Notes: a model not told the origin generated them from the sequence alone. DNA of 16,314 bases from an uncultured Acidobacteriota bacterium (GCA_937925645.1 CALAMB010000319.1:1-16314); one strand, 5' to 3'; positions 1 to 9,290 are shown, counted from the first letter of the stretch. Program-made: numbers and translations.

Positions 1-7
1 CCAAGTT

Positions 8-919
<912 letters not shown>

Positions 920-928
920 GCGGGGTTA

Positions 929-934
929 CCTCCT
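929..934 (-). promoter_or_regulatory. Ribosome binding site of the ABC ATPase gene
   Basis: AGGAGG on the minus strand, 9 bases before the GTG codon. It supports the GTG start of the ABC ATPase, since the first in-frame ATG lies well inside the nucleotide-binding domain, after Walker A. Confidence 0.75.
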
Positions 935-982
935 CAGTTTGTAGAACATGCAGTTATAGCCGGGCATGTTTGCCGTCACCGC

Positions 983-1011
983 ATTCTATTTCAGCCCGGT
1001 TTGGAAAGCAA
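983..1011 (-). promoter_or_regulatory. Possible promoter for the ABC ATPase gene
   Basis: Minus-strand TTGCTT, 17 bases, TAGAAT, in the 108-base gap between kinase and ABC ATPase. The -10 matches the sigma-70 consensus at 5 of 6 positions but the -35 at only 3 of 6. The same gap holds a short inverted repeat, GTTTG-GAAAG-CAAAC (999-1013), overlapping the proposed -35. It could be an operator or a weak hairpin. The repeat has no U-tract, so I do not call it a terminator. Confidence 0.3.
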
Positions 1012-1027
1012 ACGCTTGCGGGTCGGT

Positions 1028-3715
1028 TCAGCGCGGCCGGTCTTCATCCAAGCTGCGGATCCTGTCCGGCCGCCCTGTCGCAGTGAAAACGGTCTCGAGT
1101 TCCTTGCGCAGGCGGGCGGTCCGTTCATGGTCGGGTCCCAGAACCGAACGCGCGGACGCATAAGCCGGCAACAGCACCGCCTCCGCTTCGGCGTACCGTT
1201 CCTGTCCTTTGAGACACCGTCCCAACGTGAGTTGCATAGACAGAACGTACATGTTGTCCCTGGGCCAGATTGCGGCGCTTTTCTCCAGCGCGGGGCGGAT
1301 CAGAGTCTCCGCCTTGACGTAGCCGCCCTGCTGGCAGAGGATTCCGGCGAGACTGGCGGTATCGACCAGTGTCGCCGGATGGTCGCCGCCTTGACTGAGC
1401 GTCCGGATGGACACGTTCGCCCTCATGATCCGCTCCGCCTCGGCGTAGCGCCCCTCCTTCGACAGACTCAGCGCCAACCCCGAGTACGCGTTGAGCACGA
1501 CAGGGTGTTCGCGACCCAGTTGCTTTTCGCTCAGGGTGAGCATGCGCTGCAAGGCGGCTGTGGCTTCATTCGAACGGCCGCGCAGGCGGAGTACGGTAGC
1601 ATAAGTATTGGTGAGCATCAACTCAACGAGCGTACCGCGTTCCGGCCGGCGTGCCATGATGTCCAGGCCGCGGCGAATGCTTCGTTCGGCGTCGTCATAG
1701 CGGCCCAGCGCCAGCTGGGCGTTGGCCAGTGTGAACAGATCGGACGCCACGACCGTGTGCTCCGGGCCGAACCGCTGTTCATGGGCGGTGATGGTGTGCT
1801 CCATGAGCGGGATCGCTTCGGCGTTCTGGCCACGGTATGTCAAGATCGACGCCAGAACAAGTTCGGCGTCGAGCGCGTTCGGATGGTCCGCGCCCATTAC
1901 CGGGCTGACGGTTTCCAGGGCCCGTCGGGCGACTGCCTCCGCCTCCTCGAGCCGGCCTTGTTCCTGGAGCGCCGTGGCCAGCCGCAGGCAGGTTTTGGAC
2001 AGATTGACCGGGGTTTGTCTCTGCGCCAGAACCCCGCGGAATACAGTCTCCGCCCGGGCCGGATCCCCTTTGGCCAGCCAGAAATCTCCCCACCGTTGCA
2101 GCGCCTCCAGGGTGTCGGGGCTTTCTTCTCCTTGCCCTTCCCGCAGGCCCGCCACCGCCTGCTCGTGCAGCGGTTGAGCCAGATCGAAACGGCCCAGGTA
2201 CGTATAGAGAAGCGCCTGGTCGGACATCGTCAGCAAGGTGTCGGGATGCCGGGGGCCGAGGGTTCGACGGCGGTCCGCCAGGGCCGCCTGGATCTGGGCG
2301 CCGGCGTCCTCATACTGCCCCAGCACCATGTACGGCCGCGCCAGCGCCATGCGCACGGCGGCTTTGGTTTCGGAGTCCAGGGTGATGTCGTCGTCCAGGT
2401 TGATCGTGGCCTGTCGCAGCAGGTCCACCACCCGCACATCCCGGCCGTCCAGGTACGGATCCGGGGACTGGAGCATCCCGGTCAGAAACGCCGTGACTTC
2501 CCCGGCCCGCCGGGCCTGGCGTCGCGCCTCCTGCTCCGCGCGGCGGGCCTGCAGCATGGCCGCGGTGGTGCCCGCCAGGCCGAGCAGCAGGGCGGCGGCG
2601 GTGGCGGCGGCGGCGATGACTGCCGGACGGTGCCGGCGGATGAATTTCCGGAAGCGGTAACCCCATTCGGGCGGGCCGGCGACGACGGGCTGATTGTTCA
2701 GATGGCGCTCGATGTCCGCGGCCAGCTCGGTCGCGGTGGCGTAGCGGCGCGTCCGGTCCTTGGCCATGGCCTTCATGGTGATCCAGTCCAGGTCGCCGCG
2801 CAGGTCCCGGGCCAGCTCCCGGATTTCGGCGCTTCGCCGGCCGGCCACTTCGGCCGCCGCCTCCCCCAGCGTGCCGAGCCGGCTGCTCGGCGTGGGTGGT
2901 TCCACGTCGCGGATCTGCCGCTGCACTTCGGAGTAGCCCTTCTGGCGCGCCGCCGCGAGGTCAAATGGGAGTCGGCCCGTCAGTATCTCATAGAGCAGGA
3001 CCCCGAGGCTGTAGATATCGCTGCGTGTGTCCACGTCCAGGGGGCTCATCTCCGCTTGTTCCGGGCTCATGTAGGCCGGCGTGCCGATGAGCTGGCCTAT
3101 CTCCGTGTGGACCTCACGGTCGGTGAGCCGCCGGCCGGTGGCCTTGGCCACGCCGAAGTCGATCACTTTGGGTACGGGACGGCCCTCCCGGTCCATCACC
3201 AGGACGTTCGACGGCTTGATGTCCGGGTGGATGATCCCCTTGAAATGGGCGTGCTGGATGGCGTGGCAGACCTGCATGAACAGCTCGAGGCGTTGGCGGG
3301 TGTCTGATTTGCGCGCGTCGCAGTAGGCGGTGATGGGCACTCCCTGGACGAATTCCATGACGAAGTAGGGTCGCCCGTCCGGCGCGGTGCCGGCGTCAAA
3401 CACCTGGGCGATGTTGGGATGGCTCATCAAGGCCAGCGCCTGGCGCTCCGACTCGAACCGGGCCACCACCGACTCTGAATCGCCGCCCCATCGCATCAGC
3501 TTCAGCGCCACGCGGCGGTTGACCGGTTCACGCTGCTCGGCCAGGTAGACGACGCCCATGCCCCCTTCCCCCAGCCGATCGAGGATGGCGTAGGGACCGA
3601 TCCGGTCATCGGGCCCCAGGGCCTGTCGCGGCGCCGGGCCGCTGCGTTCCACCCGTTCGGTGGACGCTTCGCCGCCGGCGGGCACGAGATCGGGATTTTC
3701 AGGATGCCGGGTCAT
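1028..3715 (-). CDS. Membrane-anchored Ser/Thr protein kinase with C-terminal TPR repeats
   Basis: An 895-residue Hanks-type (PknB-like) kinase that phosphorylates Ser/Thr of unknown partners. The kinase domain spans about 40-340: glycine loop GEGGMGVV (49-56), ATP-binding K72 in VALK, helix-C glutamate in RFESERQ (about E90), catalytic loop H163-P164-D165 with K167 and N170, DFG at 186-188, and the SPE motif at 217-219. The usual Arg of HRD is Pro here, checked at the codon (CCG). One Ala/Leu-rich membrane segment (about 364-388) puts the kinase in the cytoplasm. The tail (about 440-880) holds kinesin-light-chain-like TPRs, seen as repeated 'HP-TL' and 'GRY-EAE' motifs, and would be on the outer face. 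I chose the ATG in TGATG, which shares one base with the stop of the transglutaminase gene and has AGGAGG 5 bases upstream. A 15-residue longer form is possible but has no better signal. Confidence 0.93.
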   Translation of the reverse strand: MTRHPENPDLVPAGGEASTERVERSGPAPRQALGPDDRIGPYAILDRLGEGGMGVVYLAEQREPVNRRVALKLMRWGGDSESVVARFESERQALALMSHPNIAQVFDAGTAPDGRPYFVMEFVQGVPITAYCDARKSDTRQRLELFMQVCHAIQHAHFKGIIHPDIKPSNVLVMDREGRPVPKVIDFGVAKATGRRLTDREVHTEIGQLIGTPAYMSPEQAEMSPLDVDTRSDIYSLGVLLYEILTGRLPFDLAAARQKGYSEVQRQIRDVEPPTPSSRLGTLGEAAAEVAGRRSAEIRELARDLRGDLDWITMKAMAKDRTRRYATATELAADIERHLNNQPVVAGPPEWGYRFRKFIRRHRPAVIAAAATAAALLLGLAGTTAAMLQARRAEQEARRQARRAGEVTAFLTGMLQSPDPYLDGRDVRVVDLLRQATINLDDDITLDSETKAAVRMALARPYMVLGQYEDAGAQIQAALADRRRTLGPRHPDTLLTMSDQALLYTYLGRFDLAQPLHEQAVAGLREGQGEESPDTLEALQRWGDFWLAKGDPARAETVFRGVLAQRQTPVNLSKTCLRLATALQEQGRLEEAEAVARRALETVSPVMGADHPNALDAELVLASILTYRGQNAEAIPLMEHTITAHEQRFGPEHTVVASDLFTLANAQLALGRYDDAERSIRRGLDIMARRPERGTLVELMLTNTYATVLRLRGRSNEATAALQRMLTLSEKQLGREHPVVLNAYSGLALSLSKEGRYAEAERIMRANVSIRTLSQGGDHPATLVDTASLAGILCQQGGYVKAETLIRPALEKSAAIWPRDNMYVLSMQLTLGRCLKGQERYAEAEAVLLPAYASARSVLGPDHERTARLRKELETVFTATGRPDRIRSLDEDRPR

Positions 3716-5943
3716 CACCGCCTCCTGCCGGACGGAGCTTCGCGCGCCCGATTGGAGCATCCGGATCTCTTGACCGACGATTCGATCCGGCGCATGAGCT
3801 CGTACAGCCGCGGCACGATGTCGGCCACGGCGCTGTGCGGATTAAAGCGCAGATCGTAATAGAGATCGGTAAACTCCAGCGCCAGTCCGGATGGCAGCGC
3901 GTCGCCCAGGCGCCGGGCGAATTCACGGGGCGTCTCGCGCGCTTCCTTCCGGAATCCGGTCCGGGCCGCCAGTCTCAAAAACCGCTGATAAACCAGTCCG
4001 GCGGCCCGGCCCGGCCTGCCGCTGCGGCGCAACCGTCGGCTCCGGGCGCCTAACCGCCGGCGCAGCGCCCACACCGCCAGAAGGGCCGACAGAATCGCCA
4101 CAGCCGCAGCCGTGAGCGTGCCGCCCCGTTCCTCCGCCAGGTCGGCGGCGCGGAGCCAGGCGACCGCCAGTTGTCCGCTGAACCATTCCTGAACCCGCTT
4201 GAGCGTCCGGGCAATGGACTGCCGCCAGTCCGCCGCGCCCGATCGGAGGGAACGCAGGAGTTGCACCTGATCGGACACGTCGTAGTTGACCACGTCCTGG
4301 ATCCAGAGAAACTCCACCGATTCGAACAGGTTCTCCAGAAACGCCAGGTAGCGGGAGCGGTCCGGTTCCAGCACCGGCGGCGTGGCGTCGAACTCCACCC
4401 AGTCGGACTTGACGAAACAGGCCTCCACCCAACTGTGGGCGTCGGACTGGCGGACGACAAGGACGCCGTTGAAGGGATTGACGTCACCGCGCTGGAACCC
4501 GTTGACCACCCGCGCGGGGATCTTGGCGTAACGCATCATGATGGCCAGGGCCGAGGCGAAGTACTCGCAGTGGCCGCGCTTCATGTCGAAGAGGAAAAAC
4601 TCCACCGGATCGCGGTCCGGCGGACATGGCTCCATCTCCAGCGCGTAGCCGTAACTGCCGCGGAGATAGGCCTCCAGCGCCCGGGCCTGCAGGTACGGCG
4701 ACTCAATGCCCCGGGTGACATCGTTCACCAACCGGGCGATCCGCGGCGACTGATGCGGGATTTCCAGCAACGTTGTCGACAGCCCGAGAGGGTAGCCGGC
4801 CGGCGCCCGGTCGAGTTCCGCTTCGCCGAACCGGCGGATGTCGGAATAACCGGCGTAGCGAAATTTCTGGTAATGCTCGTAACCCTTGGCGGGCGTACCC
4901 GTGCAGGTCAGGGAGACGCTCCGCACGTCGCGGGTGAGCGCAAGCTGCCGGTGGGCCAGAAACAGCACCGGCGACGTGATGGGCTCGAGGAAAACCTCCT
5001 GGTACAGCAGCCGCTCGGGGCTGTGCCGCCGGGCCAGCGGGTAGAGCCCCTCCGGGCTGAGCGCCACCACCTGTTTCCAGGGCACCGACAGGCTCCACCC
5101 GCGGCCGTCGTACCGGTCCAGCGCGATCCCCTTCCATTTCAGGTCCGGCGGCAGGCGGTCCGGTTCCGGGTCGGTACGGATCCGCATGACCACCGCGTCG
5201 TTGAGCTTGATCGACGTGACGTCGCCGAGCACGGTGGTGTCGGAAAAACCGCTGATTTCCTGTCGGTCCGACAGGTTCAGCTGCCACATGCCGAACGACA
5301 ACCGGGGCAGAATCGTGAACAGCGGGATGGTCAGGCCGATCATCAGGACGTAGATCAGCCCGCCCAGGGCGGTGACCAGGCCCGGCGACACGTTGATCCG
5401 GCCGGGGGAGGCCGGTTCCAGCGGCGCCAGCGGCGCCGCGTCGAAGCCCGGCTCGCCGCGCTGGGAGAAATAGATGGAAGAACTCCGGATCTCGAACAGC
5501 ATCAGCGCCAGAATGCCCGCGATCATGAACCAGGATGCGAACAGGACGAAGCCGATGTCGATGGTGAAGGTCGTGGACACCAGCAGAAAGCCGAAGGCGA
5601 TCAGGAACAGGTACAGATAATCTCGCGCCGTACGGGCGGTGAACAGTTTCAGAATGGAGACGGCCATGGCCACGTGGATCACCGCGAGGGTGAACTCCCC
5701 CGCCACCAGGAGGAAATCGGTCGCGAAGAAGGCCACGAACGCAATGAACACCGCCAGCATCCGGCCGCGGGAGAAGCCGGTGTGGCGGCGCGACACCTCC
5801 TCACCCTTGACGTAGGCCACGGCCAGCGCCGCCAGGTAGACGACGCAGACGCCCCACCCCAGCTTGCCGGTGAAGGCCAGCGCCCCGAATCCCGACAGGA
5901 GCAGTTGATAGAACACCGTTTTGAACAGGCGCCGGTATTTCAT
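3715..5943 (-). CDS. Membrane transglutaminase-like protein (TgpA type: DUF3488, transglutaminase core, DUF4129)
   Basis: A 742-residue integral membrane protein with an extracytoplasmic transglutaminase/cysteine-protease fold. N-terminal hydrophobic segments lie at about 10-45, 62-80, 83-100, 108-125, 130-150 and 188-212 (the DUF3488 region). The catalytic core has the complete triad: C459 in RGHCEYFASAL, H503 in SDAHSWVEA and D519 in EFDATPP. One more membrane segment follows near 610-630, then a cytoplasmic DUF4129-like tail (about 650-720). The family is known next to MoxR and DUF58 genes, as here; its true substrate in bacteria is mostly unknown. I chose the ATG that forms a 4-base ATGA overlap with the DUF58 stop. 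A longer reading from 6018 would add 25 residues lying wholly inside the DUF58 gene and without membrane-protein character. No clear Shine-Dalgarno precedes the chosen ATG, so it probably depends on coupling. Confidence 0.92.
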   Translation of the reverse strand: MKYRRLFKTVFYQLLLSGFGALAFTGKLGWGVCVVYLAALAVAYVKGEEVSRRHTGFSRGRMLAVFIAFVAFFATDFLLVAGEFTLAVIHVAMAVSILKLFTARTARDYLYLFLIAFGFLLVSTTFTIDIGFVLFASWFMIAGILALMLFEIRSSSIYFSQRGEPGFDAAPLAPLEPASPGRINVSPGLVTALGGLIYVLMIGLTIPLFTILPRLSFGMWQLNLSDRQEISGFSDTTVLGDVTSIKLNDAVVMRIRTDPEPDRLPPDLKWKGIALDRYDGRGWSLSVPWKQVVALSPEGLYPLARRHSPERLLYQEVFLEPITSPVLFLAHRQLALTRDVRSVSLTCTGTPAKGYEHYQKFRYAGYSDIRRFGEAELDRAPAGYPLGLSTTLLEIPHQSPRIARLVNDVTRGIESPYLQARALEAYLRGSYGYALEMEPCPPDRDPVEFFLFDMKRGHCEYFASALAIMMRYAKIPARVVNGFQRGDVNPFNGVLVVRQSDAHSWVEACFVKSDWVEFDATPPVLEPDRSRYLAFLENLFESVEFLWIQDVVNYDVSDQVQLLRSLRSGAADWRQSIARTLKRVQEWFSGQLAVAWLRAADLAEERGGTLTAAAVAILSALLAVWALRRRLGARSRRLRRSGRPGRAAGLVYQRFLRLAARTGFRKEARETPREFARRLGDALPSGLALEFTDLYYDLRFNPHSAVADIVPRLYELMRRIESSVKRSGCSNRAREAPSGRRR
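3721..3726 (-). promoter_or_regulatory. Ribosome binding site that sets the kinase start
   Basis: Perfect AGGAGG on the minus strand, 5 bases before the ATG of the TGATG junction. It lies inside the last codons of the transglutaminase gene. It favours the 895-residue kinase over the 910-residue reading and suggests translational coupling of the two genes. Confidence 0.85.
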
Positions 5944-7316
5944 AGCTGATTCAAGTCCAGGTAGCCGTCCAGGTGCGGCGCGAGTCGAAAAAATACCGCC
6001 GGACTGCGGAAGGAACACAGGATCAGGCTGCCCGGCGATTCCTCGGACAACCAGGTTTCAAAGGGCTCGCCGTTGAGGGGATGCGCGCCGGGCGCCTCAT
6101 CCACCGGCCGGAGGTACGACAGGGCCAGATCTTCCAGAACGAACGGCAGGTCGCGGCGCGCGCCCGCTGCCGACGGGCGGCTGTGACTGGGCACGACCCG
6201 CACATGCTTGCCGCGCTGGTGCAGCTCCACGGCCAGCGTGGCCAGAAAGGACATGGCCCGCTCGTAGCGCGCCCGCACATCGTCCAACGCGCCGGGATAT
6301 CCCTCGTCGAGCACCAGCACGTAGGACTGCAGGGTTTCCGTGGCGTACTCCTTGACCAGGTAACGCCCCGCCCGGGCCGACGCCTTCCAGTGAATGTGGC
6401 GGACATCCTCGCCGGGGACGTACTCCCGCAGCGCGAACAGCTCCGCGCCCAAGCCCTTCCGCAGGATCGGGATAGTCTCCAATTGGTGCTCCAGGCATGA
6501 TTGAAAATCACTCTTCTCCAGCAGCTCGGGATAGACGACAAGCTCGCCGGTTGCCTGAATTTTTCGCCCTTTGCGGAAAAAACCGAACGGGAACGCGGTC
6601 AGGACCTCGATGGCGTCGATCCGGTAAAGGCCGCGGTGCTGAAACCGCACCTGAAAAGACTGGGCATCGGTGCCGCGCGGCGGCAGATACGGAAAGTAGG
6701 CCACGGTCCGCATGCAGGGAACCCCGCGTGCCTGGAGCGCCTGCGCGTCCAGCCGCTTTGGTTTGGCGTCAGCCAGTCCGGCGCCGGCCAGCCACGTCTT
6801 GTTGACCAGGCGGCCTTCCACGCCCACGGAGAATGCCGGGAACCAGCGCTTGGCGTTGAGCAGCCGCAGGCGGTAACTTGTGAATTCCCCGGCGAAGATC
6901 GAATCCTGGTAATCCACCGCCACCCGCAAACTGGACAGCAGGATGCGGGACAACTCGCCGGAGACGGCGATGGCCGAGATCATGAACGCCAGCACGATGT
7001 ACAGCAGGTTGTTGCCGGTGTTGACCGCGGCGATGGCGATCAGGAAAATCAGCCCGATGTAAATCCAGCCCGGCTGGGTGATTCGGAACAGGATCGACAG
7101 GCCCGCGCTGCGCAGGGCGTTGCGGGCCAGCACGGGAACGAAGAGGATCACTTCCGCCAGCAGGCAGATCATGCCGGCCAGCGCCAGAAAGAATCCGGGC
7201 CGGCGCAAACCCTGGCGGAACATCACCACCGCCAGTTGGAGGCAGACCAGCGACAGGCCGGACAGCACCAGCGACCAGAAGAACGGTCGTTTCAGGTTCC
7301 AGATGGACGTTTTCAT
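5940..7316 (-). CDS. DUF58 domain membrane protein
   Basis: A 458-residue protein of the DUF58 family, the usual partner of MoxR ATPases. Its biochemical role is not settled; the C-terminal half has a von Willebrand A-like fold in this family. Hydrophobic segments are seen at about 13-33, 42-63, 83-100 and 102-120, two more than in the shortest family members. The diagnostic DUF58 stretch is at about 292-324: LREYVPGEDVRHIHWKASAR followed by G-R-Y-L-V-K-E-Y. The next part (VLVLDEGYPG, 333-342) fits the first strand and metal-site region of the VWA-like fold. The start ATG has GCGGAG 4 bases upstream. It lies 17 bases after moxR and its stop overlaps the transglutaminase start, so all three should be made together. 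Confidence 0.93.
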   Translation of the reverse strand: MKTSIWNLKRPFFWSLVLSGLSLVCLQLAVVMFRQGLRRPGFFLALAGMICLLAEVILFVPVLARNALRSAGLSILFRITQPGWIYIGLIFLIAIAAVNTGNNLLYIVLAFMISAIAVSGELSRILLSSLRVAVDYQDSIFAGEFTSYRLRLLNAKRWFPAFSVGVEGRLVNKTWLAGAGLADAKPKRLDAQALQARGVPCMRTVAYFPYLPPRGTDAQSFQVRFQHRGLYRIDAIEVLTAFPFGFFRKGRKIQATGELVVYPELLEKSDFQSCLEHQLETIPILRKGLGAELFALREYVPGEDVRHIHWKASARAGRYLVKEYATETLQSYVLVLDEGYPGALDDVRARYERAMSFLATLAVELHQRGKHVRVVPSHSRPSAAGARRDLPFVLEDLALSYLRPVDEAPGAHPLNGEPFETWLSEESPGSLILCSFRSPAVFFRLAPHLDGYLDLNQL

Positions 7317-7333
7317 CGGACTCCGCGACGGAC

Positions 7334-8287
7334 TCAGACCGGGACCGGAATGCCCCCGATCAGTTCGGCGATGACGGCCTCAGCCTCCTCCCGGATATCC
7401 ATCAGGTGGGCGTATTTCTTTTTCAGGATGACGCGGTGGGAGAGCACGGGCACGGCCACATGTTTCACGTCGTCGGGGACGCAGTAGGCCCGGCCGGACA
7501 GGAACGCCTGGACTTGGGCGGCCCGGTACAGCGCCAGCGAGCCGCGGGGACTCACCCCCACCTGGATGGCCGGGGAGCGGCGTGAAGCGGTGACGATCTC
7601 CATGATGTAGTCGAGGAGGCTCTCCTCCACTTCCACCTGCCGGGCGCGCTGGCTGAGCGCCTGCACCTCCGTCACGCTGATCACCGGGGCCAGCCGTTCC
7701 ACGGCCTCCGGCCCGCGGCTCTGCATCAGGATGCGGCGCTCCTCGCCGGGATCGGGATATCCCACGCGGATCCGCATCAGGAAGCGATCCAACTGTGATT
7801 CGGGCAGCGGAAACGTGCCGTGATACTCCACCGGATTCTGGGTGGCGAGAACCAGGAACGGCGCCGGGAGCTGGTGGGTGACGTTGTCCATGGTCACCCG
7901 GCGTTCGTTCATGGCCTCAAGCAGAGCGCTCTGGGTTTTGGGCGTCGCGCGGTTGATCTCGTCGGCCAGCACCACGTTGGCGAAGACCGGGCCTTTCTTG
8001 AACTGGAAATCGCCGGCTTCGGGAAAGAACACGGAAACACCCAGAATATCCGACGGGAGCAGGTCGCTGGTAAACTGGATCCGCTTGAACGTGCCGTCGA
8101 TGGAACGGGCCAGCGCCTGCGCCAGCGTGGTCTTGCCGACGCCCGGCACATCCTCGATGAGCAGGTGGCCCTCCGCCAGCAGGGCCAGGACGGCCAGCCG
8201 GACGACGTCCTCCTTGCCCAGCAGCACGGAACCGATGTTGTCGATCAGGGCGCGAATCCGTTCCAGGTCCTGGCCGTTGGCTGTCAT
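7334..8287 (-). CDS. MoxR-family AAA+ ATPase
   Basis: A 317-residue cytoplasmic AAA+ ATPase of the MoxR group, which act as chaperone-like factors for assembly or activation of partners, commonly VWA or DUF58 proteins. Walker A is EDVPGVGKTT (45-54, K52), Walker B is VVLADE (105-110), sensor 1 is in LATQNP (N151), the MoxR-typical PLPESQLDRF stretch is at 160-169, and the sensor 2 arginine is R248 in SPRGSLAL. The length is normal for the family. The start ATG has AGGAG 4 bases upstream, in the 12-base gap after thiD. No symbol is given because many MoxR paralogues exist. Confidence 0.96.
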   Translation of the reverse strand: MTANGQDLERIRALIDNIGSVLLGKEDVVRLAVLALLAEGHLLIEDVPGVGKTTLAQALARSIDGTFKRIQFTSDLLPSDILGVSVFFPEAGDFQFKKGPVFANVVLADEINRATPKTQSALLEAMNERRVTMDNVTHQLPAPFLVLATQNPVEYHGTFPLPESQLDRFLMRIRVGYPDPGEERRILMQSRGPEAVERLAPVISVTEVQALSQRARQVEVEESLLDYIMEIVTASRRSPAIQVGVSPRGSLALYRAAQVQAFLSGRAYCVPDDVKHVAVPVLSHRVILKKKYAHLMDIREEAEAVIAELIGGIPVPV

Positions 8288-8299
8288 CGCACTCCTGCG

Positions 8300-9145
8300 C
8301 TAGACCCTGAAATTGAGCACCTTCGATCCCTTGCCCACGTCGAGGTGGAATTTCAGCGCCCGGGTGATATAGATCTTCGCGTTGACGACCGCGTCCAGCA
8401 GCGGCATTCCCTTGGCCAGCCCGGCGGTGATCGCCGCCGAGTAGGTGCAGCCGGTGCCATGCGTGTCGCCCACGGGTATCCGCTTTTCCTTCAGGAAGAT
8501 GAACTCCTTGCCGTCGAAGAACAGGTCGGTGGCGTCGTCCAGCAGGTGTCCGCCCTTGATCAGGATGTTCCGCACGCCGGTCTGGTAGATTTGGAGAGCC
8601 GCGTCCTTCATGTCGTCGAACGTGACCAGGGTCAATCCGGACAACTGAGCCGCCTCCGACAGGTTCGGCGTGACCAGAAGCGCTTTCCCCATGAGGCGGC
8701 GGAGCGCGTCCAGGGTGGTCTCGACAACCAACTTGTCGCCGCTGGTCGCGATGAGCACCGGGTCCACCACCAACTGCTTCAGCTTGTAGTGCTCCACCGC
8801 GGCCGCGATCACATCGATGGCGGCCGAGGTCGGGATCATGCCGGTCTTCAGCGGCTGAGGCCCCAGGTCGTCCAGCACCATGGTCAACTGGCGGCCGATG
8901 AAATCCGGATCCACGGTGAAGATGCCGTCGACACCCGTGGTATTCTGGGCGGTGAGGGCCGTGATGACGGCGCTCCCGTACACGTCGAAGCTGGAGAATG
9001 TCTTCAGGTCGGCCTGGATCCCCGCTCCGCCGGAGGGGTCGGATCCCGCCACAGTCAACGCCTTGTACACACGGGGTTTGACCAGGATGGACCGGAAAGG
9101 TCGGTGGGAATCGATGAGATTTTTGATCTTGCGTTCGGCGTTCAT
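8300..9145 (-). CDS. thiD: Bifunctional hydroxymethylpyrimidine / phosphomethylpyrimidine kinase
   Basis: ThiD phosphorylates hydroxymethylpyrimidine and then its monophosphate to give HMP pyrophosphate, the pyrimidine half of thiamine. It is a soluble ribokinase-fold enzyme. At 281 residues it shows TVAGSDPSGGAGIQADLKT (31-49), substrate-binding TGMIPT (101-106), VVDPV (126-130), VTPN (158-161), KGGH (197-200) and the ATP-binding anion hole GTGC (230-233, C233). About 27 residues precede the point where most ThiD proteins begin. I kept the upstream ATG because GAGGAA lies 3 bases before it, while the internal GTG at V26 has no ribosome binding site. It is the first gene of an otherwise cell-envelope operon, an unusual place for a thiamine gene. 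The fold also covers pyridoxal kinases, but the motifs fit ThiD best. Confidence 0.93.
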   Translation of the reverse strand: MNAERKIKNLIDSHRPFRSILVKPRVYKALTVAGSDPSGGAGIQADLKTFSSFDVYGSAVITALTAQNTTGVDGIFTVDPDFIGRQLTMVLDDLGPQPLKTGMIPTSAAIDVIAAAVEHYKLKQLVVDPVLIATSGDKLVVETTLDALRRLMGKALLVTPNLSEAAQLSGLTLVTFDDMKDAALQIYQTGVRNILIKGGHLLDDATDLFFDGKEFIFLKEKRIPVGDTHGTGCTYSAAITAGLAKGMPLLDAVVNAKIYITRALKFHLDVGKGSKVLNFRV

Positions 9146-9175
9146 GAGAGTTCCTCGGTACGGCGCTCAGAACTC

Positions 9176-9204
9176 ATGATACGACACGTCCCGCCAATTG
9201 GAAA
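9176..9204 (-). promoter_or_regulatory. Possible promoter for thiD and the operon after it
   Basis: Minus-strand TTTCCA, 17 bases, TATCAT: each box matches the sigma-70 consensus at 4 or 5 of 6 positions with ideal spacing. It predicts a start of transcription about 24 bases before the thiD ATG, leaving room for the GAGGAA ribosome binding site but not for a thiamine riboswitch. Confidence 0.35.
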
Positions 9205-9262
9205 GGGGATTGCGCCGTCGGCCGGCGCCGCCATTTGACTGAAATTCCGCCGCGTCGCGGAC

Positions 9263-9288
9263 ATGTTTTCAACAATTGACACAAACAT
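9263..9288. promoter_or_regulatory. Operator-like 26-bp dyad upstream of the ytxH-like gene
   Basis: ATGTTT and AAACAT arms, 14 bases apart, share their centre with an inner CAATTG palindrome. Nine of thirteen base pairs are symmetric. The site is AT-rich in a GC-rich region and lies just upstream of the proposed -35 of the plus-strand promoter, centred about 50 bases before the predicted transcription start. A separate 11-bp palindrome, CCGCG-T-CGCGG (9250-9260), lies next to it. Whether a regulator binds either is inference. Confidence 0.4.
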
Positions 9289-9290
9289 CT

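Noticed and set aside
2575..2620. GGC-rich trinucleotide run in the kinase gene as a repeat element
   Set aside because: It encodes the Ala-rich membrane segment of the kinase; codon bias in GC-rich DNA explains it.
4171..5949. Long plus-strand frame opposite the transglutaminase gene
   Set aside because: Antisense shadow of a gene with an intact catalytic triad; composition is low-complexity and no motif is seen.
9068..9145. N-terminal extension of ThiD as another encapsulation peptide
   Set aside because: It is charged and short, has no clear amphipathic pattern and no Pro/Gly/Ala linker before the core.
9146..9275. Thiamine pyrophosphate riboswitch before thiD
   Set aside because: The conserved CUGAGA and ACCUGA-type elements are not present in order, and the predicted leader is only about 24 bases.
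9276..9281. Perfect TTGACA as -35 of the ytxH-like promoter
   Set aside because: It lies 32 bases from the only good -10 (TAGAAT), and no -10-like hexamer is found 16-18 bases after it. It is more likely part of the dyad.
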